The notes under the pieces were generated by a model that did no database searches, was not told where the DNA came from, and was given only the letters and a program-made list of their open reading frames with translations. A stretch of 64,000 nt of DNA from Scilla litardierei (taxonomy: Eukaryota > Streptophyta > Magnoliopsida > Asparagales > Asparagaceae). The stretch spans positions 153,866,817-153,930,816 of the forward strand of contig CM061132.1 of the NCBI GenBank assembly GCA_030789695.1, written 5' to 3'. Shown here one piece after another: positions 35,601 to 47,174 of this stretch (positions are counted from its first letter, which is position 1; each line of letters starts with the position of its first letter). The position numbers and the translations under genes are program-made.

Positions 35601-35932
35601 AGGACACCAAGCGCCCAGATTTTCAGACATCCTCCTACTCTTTTGAAATCTGCTATCATTCCAGCAATCAAAGTATTTTTCTCATATTTTATATGGATAT
35701 TAGACTTCATGACGGTTCCAACGCCGCCAAGAACGCACCAATCGGAGGTCGGATGAAATCTGGAGAATTTCTGCAAGTTGACGCTGCAGTGCTGGAATTT
35801 CCACTCGGCCGAGTCACATGTTCCACTCGGCCGAGTGCGGCCTGGGCCCAGATTTTAAGTTGCGGTTTGGGCTGTTTTTGGGCACGAATTTGAGGGGTTT
35901 TTGAGGGTTTCTTGCTAGGGTTTTGGGGGGAG

Positions 35933-35940
35933 TATTTAAG
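35933..35940 (+). promoter_or_regulatory. TATA-like box of L1 5' LTR
   Basis: tatttaag follows a G-rich run and is conserved at 41520-41527 and, in L2, at 61965-61972. Confidence 0.55.
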
Positions 35941-37142
35941 AGTTTTGTAGCCACCATTAGAGGAGGATCTCCATTATGTTTTCTTAGCCCCCATATGTTT
36001 TTCTTAGGATTATTTTAGAGGTTAGGCCATGCCCTAGGCCCCCTCTTGGATCTAAAAGCTTGTATTTTGGATTGAAGATCTTCATCAAGCTAAGTATTTT
36101 TTTCTTTTTATTTGAATCTTTATTTTTCTATCTTTTGTATGCAAGCAATGGTTTTTATTGATTCTCATATGCTTATTGCTATGCTAGAGTAGATTTGTTG
36201 TTCTAGGGCATGTGGATGAACCCTATCGATCTAATTTCATATTTGTAATGAATGAATTTCTAAATTACTAGAATTGCTAGGAGGTTAGGTTGTGATTGAT
36301 TTATTACGAATAGCTAGGGATTTCCATCGATTTGGGATTTGCAAGAGATTGGATTCCAATCGATGGGAAGCCCTAGAAACTCGATTTAGATTGACAATTG
36401 GATTTCTCTAGATTTGGTTTGCAAGAGATTGGGCCAAAGCTAGGATTTTTAATTGTGATTCTATACCCATATTCGTTTGCAAGAGATTGGACGAATACGA
36501 ACTATCACAACCTAGATCGTAACTCGAGTTTGCACGAGAGTGGGCTCGAGGGGCGATTGAACGATGATGTCGATCCTAATGCTAGTGGCTTAGGTTAGGG
36601 TTTGCAAGAGATTGGGCCATATCCTAGGTTCGCTATAGACCGGCAATAGCGCGAGAGCGTGAGCTTGGTTCTATATTCAGTTACGACTAGTTCACCTCAA
36701 CGCAAGTCTAGTAATATTGAGATTCACTATTAACAATGATGCATGACGGTCCGTAGTGGGGATTCCCTAGCCCTAGACGCCTTTATTTGATTTTATATCC
36801 CCATACTTTGCCCGACGATTGTGACAGGATCGCCGCAAGGCAAATTCCCTCTTTTATTATATTGTATTTAAATCGATATTTGACCGATTTCTTTATCATC
36901 GACACCGACATCCACCACCATTTCCATTATATCATTTCATAACCATCTCCACCAATAAAACATTCGTAGTCAAACCAACCTAGGATAGATTGGAGCCAAC
37001 ACCACCTTCTCGTGTTCGATACCCGCTCGCCACTTTGCCGTGCGCTTGCGGTAAAACTACAATCGTTCTCTGGGACGCGTATCCAGGGCCGATCAAGTTT
37101 TTGGTTGTGCTCTTGGGTTACATTTTGGAGCGATCAAGTTTT

Positions 37143-37160
37143 TGGCGCCGTTACCGGGGA
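37143..37160 (+). promoter_or_regulatory. Primer-binding site of L1 (tRNA-Asp type)
   Basis: tggcgccgttaccgggga lies six bases after the LTR. It matches the plant tRNA-Asp(GUC) primer site tggcgccgttgccgggga used by Athila-type elements, with one mismatch. Confidence 0.85.
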
Positions 37161-37333
37161 GGTGTTTTCCGTTGGGTGCCAATTTGTCACAATTTGGTTG
37201 ATTAGACTACGAAAAAAAAATTTAATTTAAAAAAAAGGGAAATTTTCACCCCCGCCACCATTACTATCATTTCTATATTCTTTTGTGCCACTGATATTTT
37301 TCTCTAGGTATTTATCTTTGTTTATCAGGTATT

Positions 37334-38485
37334 ATGGATGGTATTATGTGGACCACAGATTTTGAGCTGAACGCATTTCAGAACTTATTGGAGGGCCTCT
37401 TGGAGTCAGTGAGGTTCACTGGTTCAGAGAGCATTACAGCAGATGATGCATTTGATCTACGATTTGTAGATTTTGTTATGAACCGTGTTTCAGCTGCAGG
37501 AACAATTGAGGAGGACATCCATGTCAGTCTTGAGGGGGATAGACTATATTTTCGGATTGCTTGCGAGCATTCCCCTCCACATGATACATCCCCACAAGTT
37601 GACATACCTGAGCAGCCAGCATCACCATTCCAGAGAGAGCCTACATTGATAGTTGATGAGAAGGCAAATGAGCACACTGTCGAGCCAGAGCATGCTTTTG
37701 AGGAGGCATCACACACGGAGCCAGAGTTTATCGCCGAGGAGGTCGTGTATCGGGACGAGGACATAGCCATTCATGAGGATCCCGAGCACTACCCTCCTCC
37801 ATTTGAGCTTCCGCTGCCACCTCATCCTTCCATTGACACCGAGGACTATCCCACAGAGCTTATGGCTCCCTTTCAGGGAGATCTCTTCACCCCCTCATCT
37901 CCTACATATGATTTCCCTCCAGTGTATGATGTTTTTTATGATTCATCGTGCCTTTTGCAGGATTCATGTACATACGATCAAGAGGTACGATGGGACGTAT
38001 ATGAGGAGGAGAGCGAGGAGTTAGCACCCATGTACACATATGAATATGATCAAGGGGTGCACTGGGATGAGTCTGACGATGATGAGGAGCATCTTGATGA
38101 GGTCCACATCTATGATCTAGATTTACTTGAGCAGCATAGAGAAGACACCGTGGAGACAGCTATCACGGCACGTGAGGATATTGGATTATTTCCAGGGAAG
38201 TATCGTCCACCATCATTTATTCCATATATTTCTATAGACGATCCTCTTTGGGATACTTTTATTATGAGGGTGAATTTTTTGAAGCGAACTGATGCATCCT
38301 ATTCTCTGCAGGGTACAAGTGGAGTCCTTGTAGGAATGCTGGAGGATGCATTGCTGGAGTTTGTTAGAGTCCGTGGACACATGCACCTGGCAGAGCCACG
38401 GAAAGAGCAGTTGGAGCAGTTGCCTGCACCGGCAAAGATACTGGATCCGCCTTTTGCTATAGGTGATATCACTCCAGTACTGTAG
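37334..38485 (+). CDS. L1 acidic ORF of unknown function
   Basis: An intact 383-codon ORF, about 200 bases after the 5' LTR. I do not recognise a family. The protein is strongly acidic, rich in Asp, Glu, Pro and Tyr. Residues about 1-90 could form a small folded domain (FQNLLEGLLESVRF). The middle is Pro/Glu-rich and probably disordered, with a near repeat YDQEVRWD / YDQGVHWD around residues 220-245. The C-terminal about 90 residues look folded (FIPYISIDDPLWDTFIMRV, then MLEDALLEFVRVRGHMHLAE). No CCHC knuckle, retropepsin, RT or transmembrane segment is visible. It is not related by eye to the ORF of L2. Open frame at about 1% LTR divergence is compatible with selection or simply youth. Confidence 0.75.
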   Translation: MDGIMWTTDFELNAFQNLLEGLLESVRFTGSESITADDAFDLRFVDFVMNRVSAAGTIEEDIHVSLEGDRLYFRIACEHSPPHDTSPQVDIPEQPASPFQREPTLIVDEKANEHTVEPEHAFEEASHTEPEFIAEEVVYRDEDIAIHEDPEHYPPPFELPLPPHPSIDTEDYPTELMAPFQGDLFTPSSPTYDFPPVYDVFYDSSCLLQDSCTYDQEVRWDVYEEESEELAPMYTYEYDQGVHWDESDDDEEHLDEVHIYDLDLLEQHREDTVETAITAREDIGLFPGKYRPPSFIPYISIDDPLWDTFIMRVNFLKRTDASYSLQGTSGVLVGMLEDALLEFVRVRGHMHLAEPRKEQLEQLPAPAKILDPPFAIGDITPVL

Positions 38486-40450
38486 AAATTTTTATGCTTT
38501 CAATAAACCCGAATCCTCTCGACAGTGAGAGGACCGTATAGTTTGATTGAATAAACATCACCTCTTATGACGGCAACAAAATTTTTACACCTGAGACCCA
38601 TTATATATATTAATTGCCCCTTCATATTTTGATGTGTCACATCCTTTTGCTCACCACATTCGAGCATTTCTTTCAAGTGAAACCTTACTTTCTTATTCGT
38701 TTGACTTGGTCACGCTTTGCAAAGCCATGACATTTTTGGTCAAGTCATTTGAATAGGATTGTTTGGTATAAGCTTGGGGGAAAGCGATCTCATGCATCAT
38801 TGCATGTGCATGTAGTTGCATTAGGGTTTCATATCATTCATTTCATCATTCTTCATTCACCCCCCTATTATTATCGTTGTTCCTCATATTCTTTCATTAT
38901 GATCACATTGAGGACAATGTGAAGTTTAAGCTTGGGGGAGTGCATTTCCATACCATTTAGATGCATTAGTTGCATTTTTACTTTATTTTAGGATTTTTAA
39001 ACATTTTCAAAATTTTTGCATCATCTTTTTGATTTTTCCATCTTATTTTCCTTTTATGTGTGTTCATGCATCATAGTGTGTGCTTGTTTTTCTTTTCTTT
39101 CCTCTCTTTAATTTTTATTTCTTTATTTTCTTTTCATTCTTGTGCTAGATTTGTTCATTATGATGATATCTCTTATTGCTTTAGCAACCATCACGATGCT
39201 TATTATTCCTTGCCATGCTACTTAGAGTATTTCATAGTCCTACTATCCATGTGCTTGCTTATATATTCTTTTGATGATTCCTCTATATGAATGCATGATA
39301 TTGGTTGAAGCTGAATGTATGGATTAGTGTTTGGTATGCTTTTGTTGGAAATGCACCAAGATTCACGCATCATTAGTATATCTGAAGCATCAGTTTTATT
39401 GTCTTATTCACCTTCTGTTGCATGCCTGATATGATTGTGCGCTTTACCGCTTGACTTCACTTTTTATTGAGATGATTGAGAATATCCATGCTTACATATG
39501 AGTTTTAGTTGAAGTATTATTTTATTGAACCGTTCGTGCACATCTTAGAGTGAACCGAGTGTTACATTATTTCTTTCTCCACATATATCTTTTTATTCTC
39601 TACATGTCACTTGAGTTCACCTTCTAAAGCTACTTATATCGCATCTATTTCCCAAAAATCCCTACAAAAGAAAAGGTTGCTCCAAAAAGTCCAAAAAGCC
39701 AAAAAGGAGCCAAAATCCAAAAATACAAATCAAATTGCTCCTACAAAAATCCAAAAAGAAAAGTGAGAAACAAAAAAAAAGTTCAAAAAGAAAAAAAAAG
39801 AAGAAAAAAAAATGTTTCTCTATCTCATTATTGGAGCCACAAAATACTTGGGAAAACCAAGGCAAAAATCCCATTTTCCACTATTATATTCCTTTGGATG
39901 CGACGCCTCAAGCTAAGCTTGGGGGGGTGAATTCATTTGACCATATGAGTGAGTATGACATTAGAGTGGAGACGTGCATGAATGGGAATATTCGATAATG
40001 CTTAGACTTTGCAAAATATATTAGATATGGAGATTTTTCATGATTTGAAATAAATATGTGAATGCCATAACTTTTATTCTATTCTCTATTGCATGCTTGG
40101 TGTGTATCTTATATGCTTCATTTATAACTTTTGATTGAAAAGTGCATCGCCAACATTTGTATATTAAATTCTATGAAATGCGTGATGTGGATATGAATTG
40201 ATTGTATGAATTTAGAGAGTCCCTCTTATTGTTCTTAAAAGCTTGCAAGTACCATGTTTATGAAAGATATGAAATCCTTATAGCATGTGATTTGTATTTT
40301 CCAAGTCATCGTGATGTGTAGCTTATGGCTTGAGATCTGAGAGTATAATCTAGCGACCCCTTCCACTTCGTATTCTTTTATTTCGTTTCCCTTATTTTTC
40401 ATCTCCCGAGTTCGTCTTTTTACTTATCTTCCTCGAGGACGAGTAAGAGG
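38486..40450 (+). other. Non-coding 3' interior of L1
   Basis: No gene. T-rich, with three extra copies of the PPT-like word agcttggggg (38770, 38930, 39916). The preceding tgaggacaatgtgaagttta matches tgagggcactgcacagttta of L2, so the 3' regions share ancestry. An A-rich stretch at 39660-39815 gives spurious Lys/Phe-rich ORFs. Confidence 0.75.
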
Positions 40451-40466
40451 TAAGCTTGGGGGATTT
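40451..40466 (+). promoter_or_regulatory. Polypurine tract of L1
   Basis: taagcttgggggattt ends at the 3' LTR start TGATCGG. It is preceded by ctcgaggacgagtaagagg, which is nearly the same in L2 at 61179-61198. Confidence 0.85.
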
Positions 40467-42723
40467 TGATCGGTCCATATTTTACACCTTTTTTCTGCAT
40501 ATTTGCATGCCATTTCGATCACCCATATCACGCTTTTCACGATTATTCGACGATATTGCGTTACTTTTCACTATTTCTTGTTTTTGTCGGATTTCAGGAA
40601 ATATGGAGCGATCGGGAGCAAAAATGAGCTTAAGGGACTTGCACCCACTCCGGAGCGTCACCCAAGGCTCTTTTGAGGGCTATTCGGCGATAGGAGACAG
40701 GTGGAAGAAGAAGGAACTCCGTAGGAGCGACGAGGAGGAGAAACGGAGAAGATTGGGCATTTTCAGCATGCCACTCGGCCGAGTGAAGGAGTCACTCGGC
40801 CGAGCAAAGAAGCCCGCTCGGCCGGCCAGATCGGACACGCAGCAGATTGAGTATCAGCGTGCACTCGGCCGAGCATCGCCAGACCACTCGGCCGAGCACG
40901 GAGACGCCACTTGCCCGAGTGGCATCACGACGACGGCAAGCAAAAATCTCAGACTTACTGGAATCCGTCAGGCGATTGAGGGTTCCGACTCGGCCGAGTA
41001 CCGAATGCCCCGCGGCAGAGTGAGTAAAGCCACTCGTCCGAGCCACCCCCGGAGACAGACCCCTGAGAACCTCGAAGTTACTGGAATTTTACAGGGTCTA
41101 TCACTCGATCGAGTAGAGAAGCCCACTCGACCGAGTAGAGAAGCCCACTCGACCGAGTAGATAAGTCAACTCGGCCGAGTGATGCCGAGGACACCAAGCG
41201 CCCAGATTTTCAGACATCCTCCTACTCTTTTGAAATCTGCTATCATTCCAGCAATCAAAGTATTTTTCTCATATTTTATATGGATAGTAGACTTCATGAC
41301 GGTTCCAACGCCGCCAAGAACGCACCAATCGGAGATCGGATGAAATCTGGAGAATTTCTGCAAGTTGACGCTGCAGTGCTGGAATTTCCACTCGGCCGAG
41401 TCACATGTTCCACTCGGCCGAGTGCGGCCTGGGCCCAGATTTTAAGTTGCGGTTTGGGCTGTTTTTGGGCACGAATTTGAGGGGTTTTTGAGGGTTTCTT
41501 GCTAGGATTTTGGGGGGAGTATTTAAGAGTTTTGTAGCCACCATTAGAGGAGGATCCCCATTATGTTTTCTTAGCCCCCATATGTTTTTCTTAGGATTAT
41601 TTTAGAGGTTAGGCCATGCCCTAGGCCTCCTCTTGGATCTAAAAGCTTGTATTTTGGATTGAAGATCTTCATCAAGCTAAGTATTTTCTTCTTTTTATTT
41701 GAATCTTTATTTTTCTATCTTTTGTATGCAAGCAATGGTTTTTATTGATTCTCATATGCTTATTGCTATGCTAGAGTAGATTTGTTGTTCTAGGGCATGT
41801 GGATGAACCCTATGGATCTAATTTCATATTTGTAATGAATGAATTTCTAAATTACTAGAATTGCTAGGAGGTTAGGTTGTGATTGATTTATTACGAATAG
41901 CTATGGATTTCCATCGATTTGGGGTTTGCAAGAGATTGGATTCCAATCGATGGGAAGCCCTAGAAACTCGATTTAGATTGACAATTGGATTTCTCTAGAT
42001 TTGGTTTGCAAGAGATTGGGCCAAAGCTAGGATTTTTAATTGTGATTCTATACCCATATTCGTTTGCAAGAGATTGGACGAATACGAACTATCACAACCT
42101 AGATCGTAACTCGAGTTTGCACGAGAGTGGGCTCGAGGGGCGATTGAACGATGATGTCGATCCTAATGCTAGTGGCTTAGGCTAGGGTTTGCAAGAGATT
42201 GGGCCCTATCCTAGGTTCGCTATAGACCGGCAATAGCGCGAGAGCGTGAGCTTGGTTCTATATTCAGTTACGACTAGTTCACCTCAACGCAAGTCTAGTA
42301 ATATTGAGATTCACTATTAACAATGATGCATGACGGTCCGTAGTGGGGATTCCCTAGCCCTAGACGCCTTTATTTGATTTTATATCCCCATACTTTGCCC
42401 GACGATTGTGACAGGATCGCCGCAAGGCAAATTCCCTCTTTTATTATATTGTATTTAAATCGATATTTGACCGATTTCGTTATCATCGACACCGACATCC
42501 ACCACCATTTCCATTATATCATTCCATAACCATCTCCACCAATAAAACATTCGTAGTCAAACCAACCTAGGATAGATTGAAGCCAACACCACCTCCTCGT
42601 GTTCGATACCCGTTCGCCACTTTGCCGTGCGCTTGCGGTAAAACTACAATCGTTCTCCGGGACGCGTATCCAGGGCCGATCAAGTTTTTGGTTGTGCTCT
42701 TGGGTTACATTTTGGAGCGATCA
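40467..42723 (+). mobile_element. L1 3' LTR
   Basis: Same length as the 5' LTR and about 99% identical by eye. The palindrome array recurs at 40776-41186 and 41393-41430. ORFs in it (such as 40456-41160) are LTR sequence. Confidence 0.93.
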
Positions 42724-45067
42724 CCTGATAAGCGTCAATAAATTAAATGCAGGTCCCTGTAACCACGAACAGAACAAAGATAATAACACAAGAGAGACAG
42801 AAATAAAATCTCAAATCTCAGAATTGTCCAACATTAAAATTAAGTTCAACATCCAGAAAAGCCACCAGGCTAAAGGAAAAAGTCTAAAGGCCCAGAACAA
42901 GGCCAACACGGACAAACATAAATAGAGTATTGGTGCTACGCACCGACAACAAAAACAGTCTAACAAATGGGTAAGCTCAGCGAAGGCACTAAGACTGGTC
43001 TCCGGTGTCTTCAAACTCCTCGATGAACGCGGGTTCTGACTCAGCGTCAGCAAACACCACGTCCTCAGCAGCACCCTCAGGCTCATGATCTAACATGTGT
43101 CACCCGAAAGAGTAAAGGGGCACATGTCAGCAAGTCTAAAAGACTTGGGCAAGGAAACTGAAGGTAAGGTAAACTAACAACCTAGCAGTTATAGTATGCA
43201 TGACATGGCAATTATGGCATGAGAGCACAAGCAAGGCATGTTGTAACAATAGATGCAAGAGAACAATTATCATGGCATGACAGGAGTAGCCAAGCAACTA
43301 ACAATCTCAATCTTTTCACTAGTCACGTTTCAAGTTATTTGTAGATGTTTACGCCTTACAGCTGAACTGTTGGACATTCACACTGATTGGCCGCTTAACA
43401 CTACCCCAGAACCCAGAGTTTACGCCTTACAACTGAAGTTGCTGATCGGGCAGACTCCCAGTTGATTGGCCGCTTAATCCTTACCCCTCCCACACGTAAA
43501 CAAGCCAGGGTCCCTGCACACGATGCTCAGTAAATGAGCCAGGGTTGCCCCGCAAAAGAGCTTGTTTTCAGGTTCACAATTTGGCGTAGGGTTGTGCCCG
43601 CTAAAAGCAGGTGCCTAGCCTCAATCAATTCACTAGGTGTAGCTGAGCTACGCAATCACGGGAATATTTAAAGAATGCAATGACATGACAATTAATTTGC
43701 GTACCGTTAATTGAAATTAAACATGACATGGTAGTTATGCAACATGATAAATGACTGATCTAGCTTTGTTGTCAAGCTAGATCCTGAAATTGCGCCTAGG
43801 CGAGTATCATTTCGTCGTCTAGTCTCTTTTACGCCTACAACAAGCAAATGGCCTAAGACATGGCCTAAAACCCTAAGTGGCAAGTTTCACTTGCCTAACA
43901 CCGAGGATGACGATCACGAAGGTTCGTCTCACGGACACTAATCTACGGGGAAGTCGCTGTTATGGAGAAACAATCATCAAAACAACATTCATTTTTATTA
44001 GGGTTTTACAAAAATCACAAAACGGGTTATGAGAATATTAAAGGATCGAACACTACCATAAGAAACGGAAGATCGATGCCGAGCCAGCACGGCAACGGAA
44101 GAAACGATCCGGGGAACCACGGTTCAGATCTGAAATGGATGGAGAAATCTGGAGAAAATGGGATTTTGTGGGTTTTGGGGGTTTTCCGGCGGCCTAGAGG
44201 AGATGGCCGGCCTAAATGGAGAGGGGGAGGGGCTCTTGAGGAAGGAGGAAGGCTAGGGGAAGATGGATGATGATTTGAGGAAGAAGGAGGCTCAGGAGAA
44301 ATGAAAGAAGAAAGAAAAACGATTGGGGGGTTTAAATAGGAAAAGTCGGCGGCTGGGCAAACCGTAGGTTTACGACAGCGATTAGTCGGTCAAAGAAGGG
44401 TTGTTGACCGACTAGTTTAACAACTAGTCAGTCGGTCGACCAACTATGACCGACTAAAATCAAGCATTGAAAAAGAGAATAAATCTGGGTAGTGAATTAG
44501 TCGGTCTGTGAAGGCCCGTCGACCGACTAGTTTGCAACCTAGTCGGTCGTTGAGTGTTCATAAACCGACTAACGATAAACAGTAACTCAGGTGAAATTTA
44601 TCAAAGGAACTAGTCGGTCTGAGAGCAAGTTCGGACCAACTAGTTTCACATCTAGTCGGTCGGTGGTTGTTCTTAGACCGACTAAGAGTAAACAGTAACT
44701 CCTGTACAATTGATTCAATGAACTAGTCGGTTCCAGAAGAGTTTCTGACCGACTAGATCTCAATCTAGTCGGTTGGTCACCCTTCTTGAACCAACTAAGG
44801 TGCACAAAAAGTGCCGAATTGAAGCGCGAAGGTTCGGGAAGATTTCTACGGCTTCTAAGATCAACCTATCTCTAAGATATGAGCGATTTGAAGTTCGTCA
44901 TGAGCGACTTACTCCAAGATCAACGATCTAAGGATGAAGCTAGAAAATCTCAACGAAACGAACGAAAACGAAAGCTACGGAGACGGAAAACCACATATAA
45001 GGAGAAAATCCACCAAAACATATAATATAATATAGATAATCCAAATACATGAAAACCAGTCGTTACA
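42724..45067 (-). mobile_element. Z 5' LTR (right), second piece
   Basis: It continues from cctgataagcgtc, aligns with 27625-29969, and ends gtcgttaca before the TSD ggttg. The minus-strand TATA is changed here (cctatttaaac, about 44330). The inverted-motif array is at 44390-44800. Confidence 0.9.
44390..44800. repeat. Array of gaccgactagt / actagtcggtc inverted motifs, right Z LTR
   Basis: Matches 29308-29700 with a few substitutions; several restore or break individual motif copies. Confidence 0.9.
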
Positions 45068-46071
45068 GGTTGATATAAAAACTATTTGTTCAACAACAAC
45101 ATATAGTATACCATGTAACATACTCATAATAAATACCCCATACAGGCTTACTAACTATATATTTCTATATATGAACTAATCACCTAAAATAATAGCAATT
45201 TACTGTATACCTATAACTTGTGATATAATCAAAAGTACTGTAACATTTACTATATATACATATAACCACCTAATATAAGTTACGTATGATAACTTACGCT
45301 AAAAACTCATGCACTCTCTTACCTCATTGTTCTGCAGGTGGGGCAGCGACTGCAGCTCCGAACGGTGTCAACTGGGCGGCGAGTTGAACGACAGTGAGCT
45401 GCTGTCAGCGGTGAAGACGTCGTCAGAGGCTTGTGGGAGGAAGGCGATGCGGTCGGGGTGCTGTTGGTTGCTGACGGCAGACAGGGAGATGAAGGCGACG
45501 ATGAGGGGGGGGGGGGGGGGCCGTCGACAGTCTGTTGTGAAGGAGGAGAGAGAGGGAAGGAGTCGGAGTTCTATGGCAAGGAGGGGGGCCTGACGAATAG
45601 GGGAGAGGAGGACGTCGGTGGTCTCGAGGTGCTATGGAGGTTGTCGAAAGTTGGAAGAGGTGGAGGGTGGTCTGAGCATGAGGGGTTGATGCCTGTGTTT
45701 TGTCGTAGGAAGAAGAAGAAAATGGGGAGAGGGATATGGAGGCGGTGGCATCGAGTTGACATGGGGTTGTGGCGGTAAGAAGCTGCTGGGGAAGTAGGTG
45801 GCCGGGTTGGATCTCGGGGAGGTTTGGCAGCGAGGTTTGGATGAGGGAGAAGGCCAGAGTGGGTCGGAGTCGACGTTGTGAGGCAAGGGCTGGAGGTGAC
45901 TGGGGTTTCCGGTCGGTGGCGTACGGTGGAATGAGATGAACAGAGAGGGCATGGCGACTGGCGTGTGGTCAGAAGGTGGGAGAAGGAGAGGTGGCAGACG
46001 ACAATGGTGGGTTCGCCAGAGCGGTGGCATGTCGAAGGTGAGCGTCCATGGTTGCGAAGCCTGGGCGGAAG
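45068..46071 (-). mobile_element. Y 5' LTR (right), second part
   Basis: Aligns with 16308-17478 of the left LTR but lacks the MITE. It has a 16-base G run at 45505-45520 where the left copy has a shorter run. It is cut at 46071 by W (TSD ggaag, 46067-46071 and 53990-53994). ORFs at 45309-46098 on both strands are GC-rich LTR sequence. Confidence 0.85.
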
Positions 46072-46262
46072 TGTTGGATATGGAAGACGTTTGTACACCC
46101 TTGTAGGGGATGTACGAGGGAATACGGACCTCGAACGTCACGCACACGAAGTCGTGTGCATAGGGAATCTGTTCCCTTGCGGAGAGGATCTCTGGATGAG
46201 CGGGAAAGTCGCATTATATATGCATAAGTGCATGCGACATATGGCTAATAAAGGGGGAATAT

Positions 46263-46305
46263 CTTAAGCTTATGTTGTACCATGCATATGGTACAACTTA
46301 AGCTT
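46263..46305. repeat. Perfect-arm hairpin upstream of W TATA box
   Basis: cttaag..gtaccat is followed after gcat by its complement atggtac..cttaag. The same structure is in the 3' LTR at about 53572-53614. It could be a regulatory site or a transcript terminator structure. Confidence 0.8.
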
Positions 46306-46385
46306 ATAATGTGCCATGTATCATGGTACACCTTAATTAAGTTGTTCCAAAGGAACAACTTACCCTAAAATAACTACCTTGGGGG

Positions 46386-46394
46386 CTATAAATA
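46386..46394 (+). promoter_or_regulatory. TATA box of W LTR
   Basis: ctataaata precedes a likely transcription start near 46420. The 3' LTR copy is at 53695-53703. Confidence 0.65.
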
Positions 46395-46681
46395 AGACCC
46401 AAGGGTAGCCATTTTCCTTACACATTTTTGCATGAAATTCATGCATGCATCTTCTTCATAGCGCAGCTCTGCAGAAATATTTCCTCTCCCTCCATCCAAG
46501 TTCTTAATCTAAAATAGAGATTTAGATTGTGGGATTAGTAGCCTTACTCCGTTCGTGAGTAGACTCGATCCGTCGTGGCGAATCCGAAGGCGAAGTTCGT
46601 AGACTACCGTGCCGCGTACGCAAGCGTAAGTCTAAACTTCATGTTATCGATCCTAACTCTGTTTTGTACAGGATCCTTCAT

Positions 46682-46693
46682 TGGTATCAGAGC
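46682..46693 (+). promoter_or_regulatory. Primer-binding site of W
   Basis: TGGTATCAGAGC is a perfect match to the plant initiator-tRNA-Met site, one base after the LTR end. Confidence 0.93.
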
Positions 46694-46734
46694 CATATGG
46701 GTTCGCCCCGGTCAAACCACCGCCCCGTCGAAAC

Positions 46735-46995
46735 TACGAACGAGTCGTTGTCTTTTTCACGAATGGGTCTCCTACTATTACGGATATAGTAGGAACGCTT
46801 CGTGACGGAGAGAACGCAGCGGTTGTTCTTTTCACGTTAGGGTCTCCTATCATTATGGATATGGTAGGAACTCTCCGTGACGGGAAGAACCGACCGTTCA
46901 CGTAGTAAGTTATTCATTTTTGGCACACGGCCATTAGAAAATAACTAAATTCTCGACGAACGGGTGCTTCATCGACGAACGGGTGCTTCATCGAG
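46735..46995 (+). repeat. Short tandem repeats in W leader
   Basis: A block of about 80 bases (gggtctcctaytattaygga with flanking sequence) occurs twice at 46735-46905. A 23-bp unit cgacgaacgggtgcttcat occurs twice at about 46955-46995. Confidence 0.75.
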
Positions 46996-47174
46996 GAAGA
47001 TGATGGAAGTTATTTCCATCGGGTAAGAGGAAAATTTGGTGCATGTGCACCATGGCCAAATGGGCCATGAAGGCCATGCACCCCATCTCCTCATGCGGAG
47101 GGGGTTGGCTACGGCCAATAACCACCGGCGACCACCCCATCAAGGTGGAGGAGAAAGTGCGGCAACCCCATTCA

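Larger units (their letters stand above)
34880..37136 (+). mobile_element. L1 5' LTR
   Basis: It contains the actcggccgagt palindrome array (35189-35600, 35806-35845), TATA-like tatttaag at 35933-35940, and a spaced series of ttgcaagagattgg (36339, 36419, 36477, 36603). ORFs at 34920-35573 and 36398-36598 recur in the 3' LTR and are LTR sequence. Confidence 0.92.
34880..42723 (+). mobile_element. Non-autonomous LTR element L1 (7.8 kb), coding-LARD type
   Basis: Two LTRs of equal length (2257 bp; 34880-37136 and 40467-42723), ends TGATCG..CGATCA, perfect TSD cctga (34875-34879 and 42724-42728), tRNA-Asp-type PBS, PPT aagcttgggggatttt. The LTRs differ at roughly 25 sites by eye. The interior has one intact acidic ORF and no gag, RT or integrase, so movement must have relied on another element. 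LTR and 3' motifs relate it to the Athila-like L2. Confidence 0.93.
27550..45067 (-). mobile_element. Chromovirus Z, Ty3/gypsy (full span)
   Basis: Ends are TGTCACGCC..GTCGTTACA, with 2.42-kb LTRs, perfect TSD ggttg, a minus-strand PBS and PPT, and gag and pol on minus in the order gag-PR-RT-RNase H-IN-chromodomain. The C-terminal chromodomain and overall sequence place it among plant chromoviruses, probably near Tekay/Del. By eye the two LTRs differ at some 40-50 sites. L1 is inserted in its right (5') LTR. Likely inactive because of three stops and a frameshift in the integrase/chromodomain part. Confidence 0.93.
46072..46680 (+). mobile_element. W 5' LTR
   Basis: TGTTGGATA to GGATCCTTCA. 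It contains a long hairpin (46263-46305, cttaagcttatgttgtacc and its complement), a second hairpin gttgttccaaaggaacaac (46341-46359) and TATA ctataaata at 46386-46394. Confidence 0.95.
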
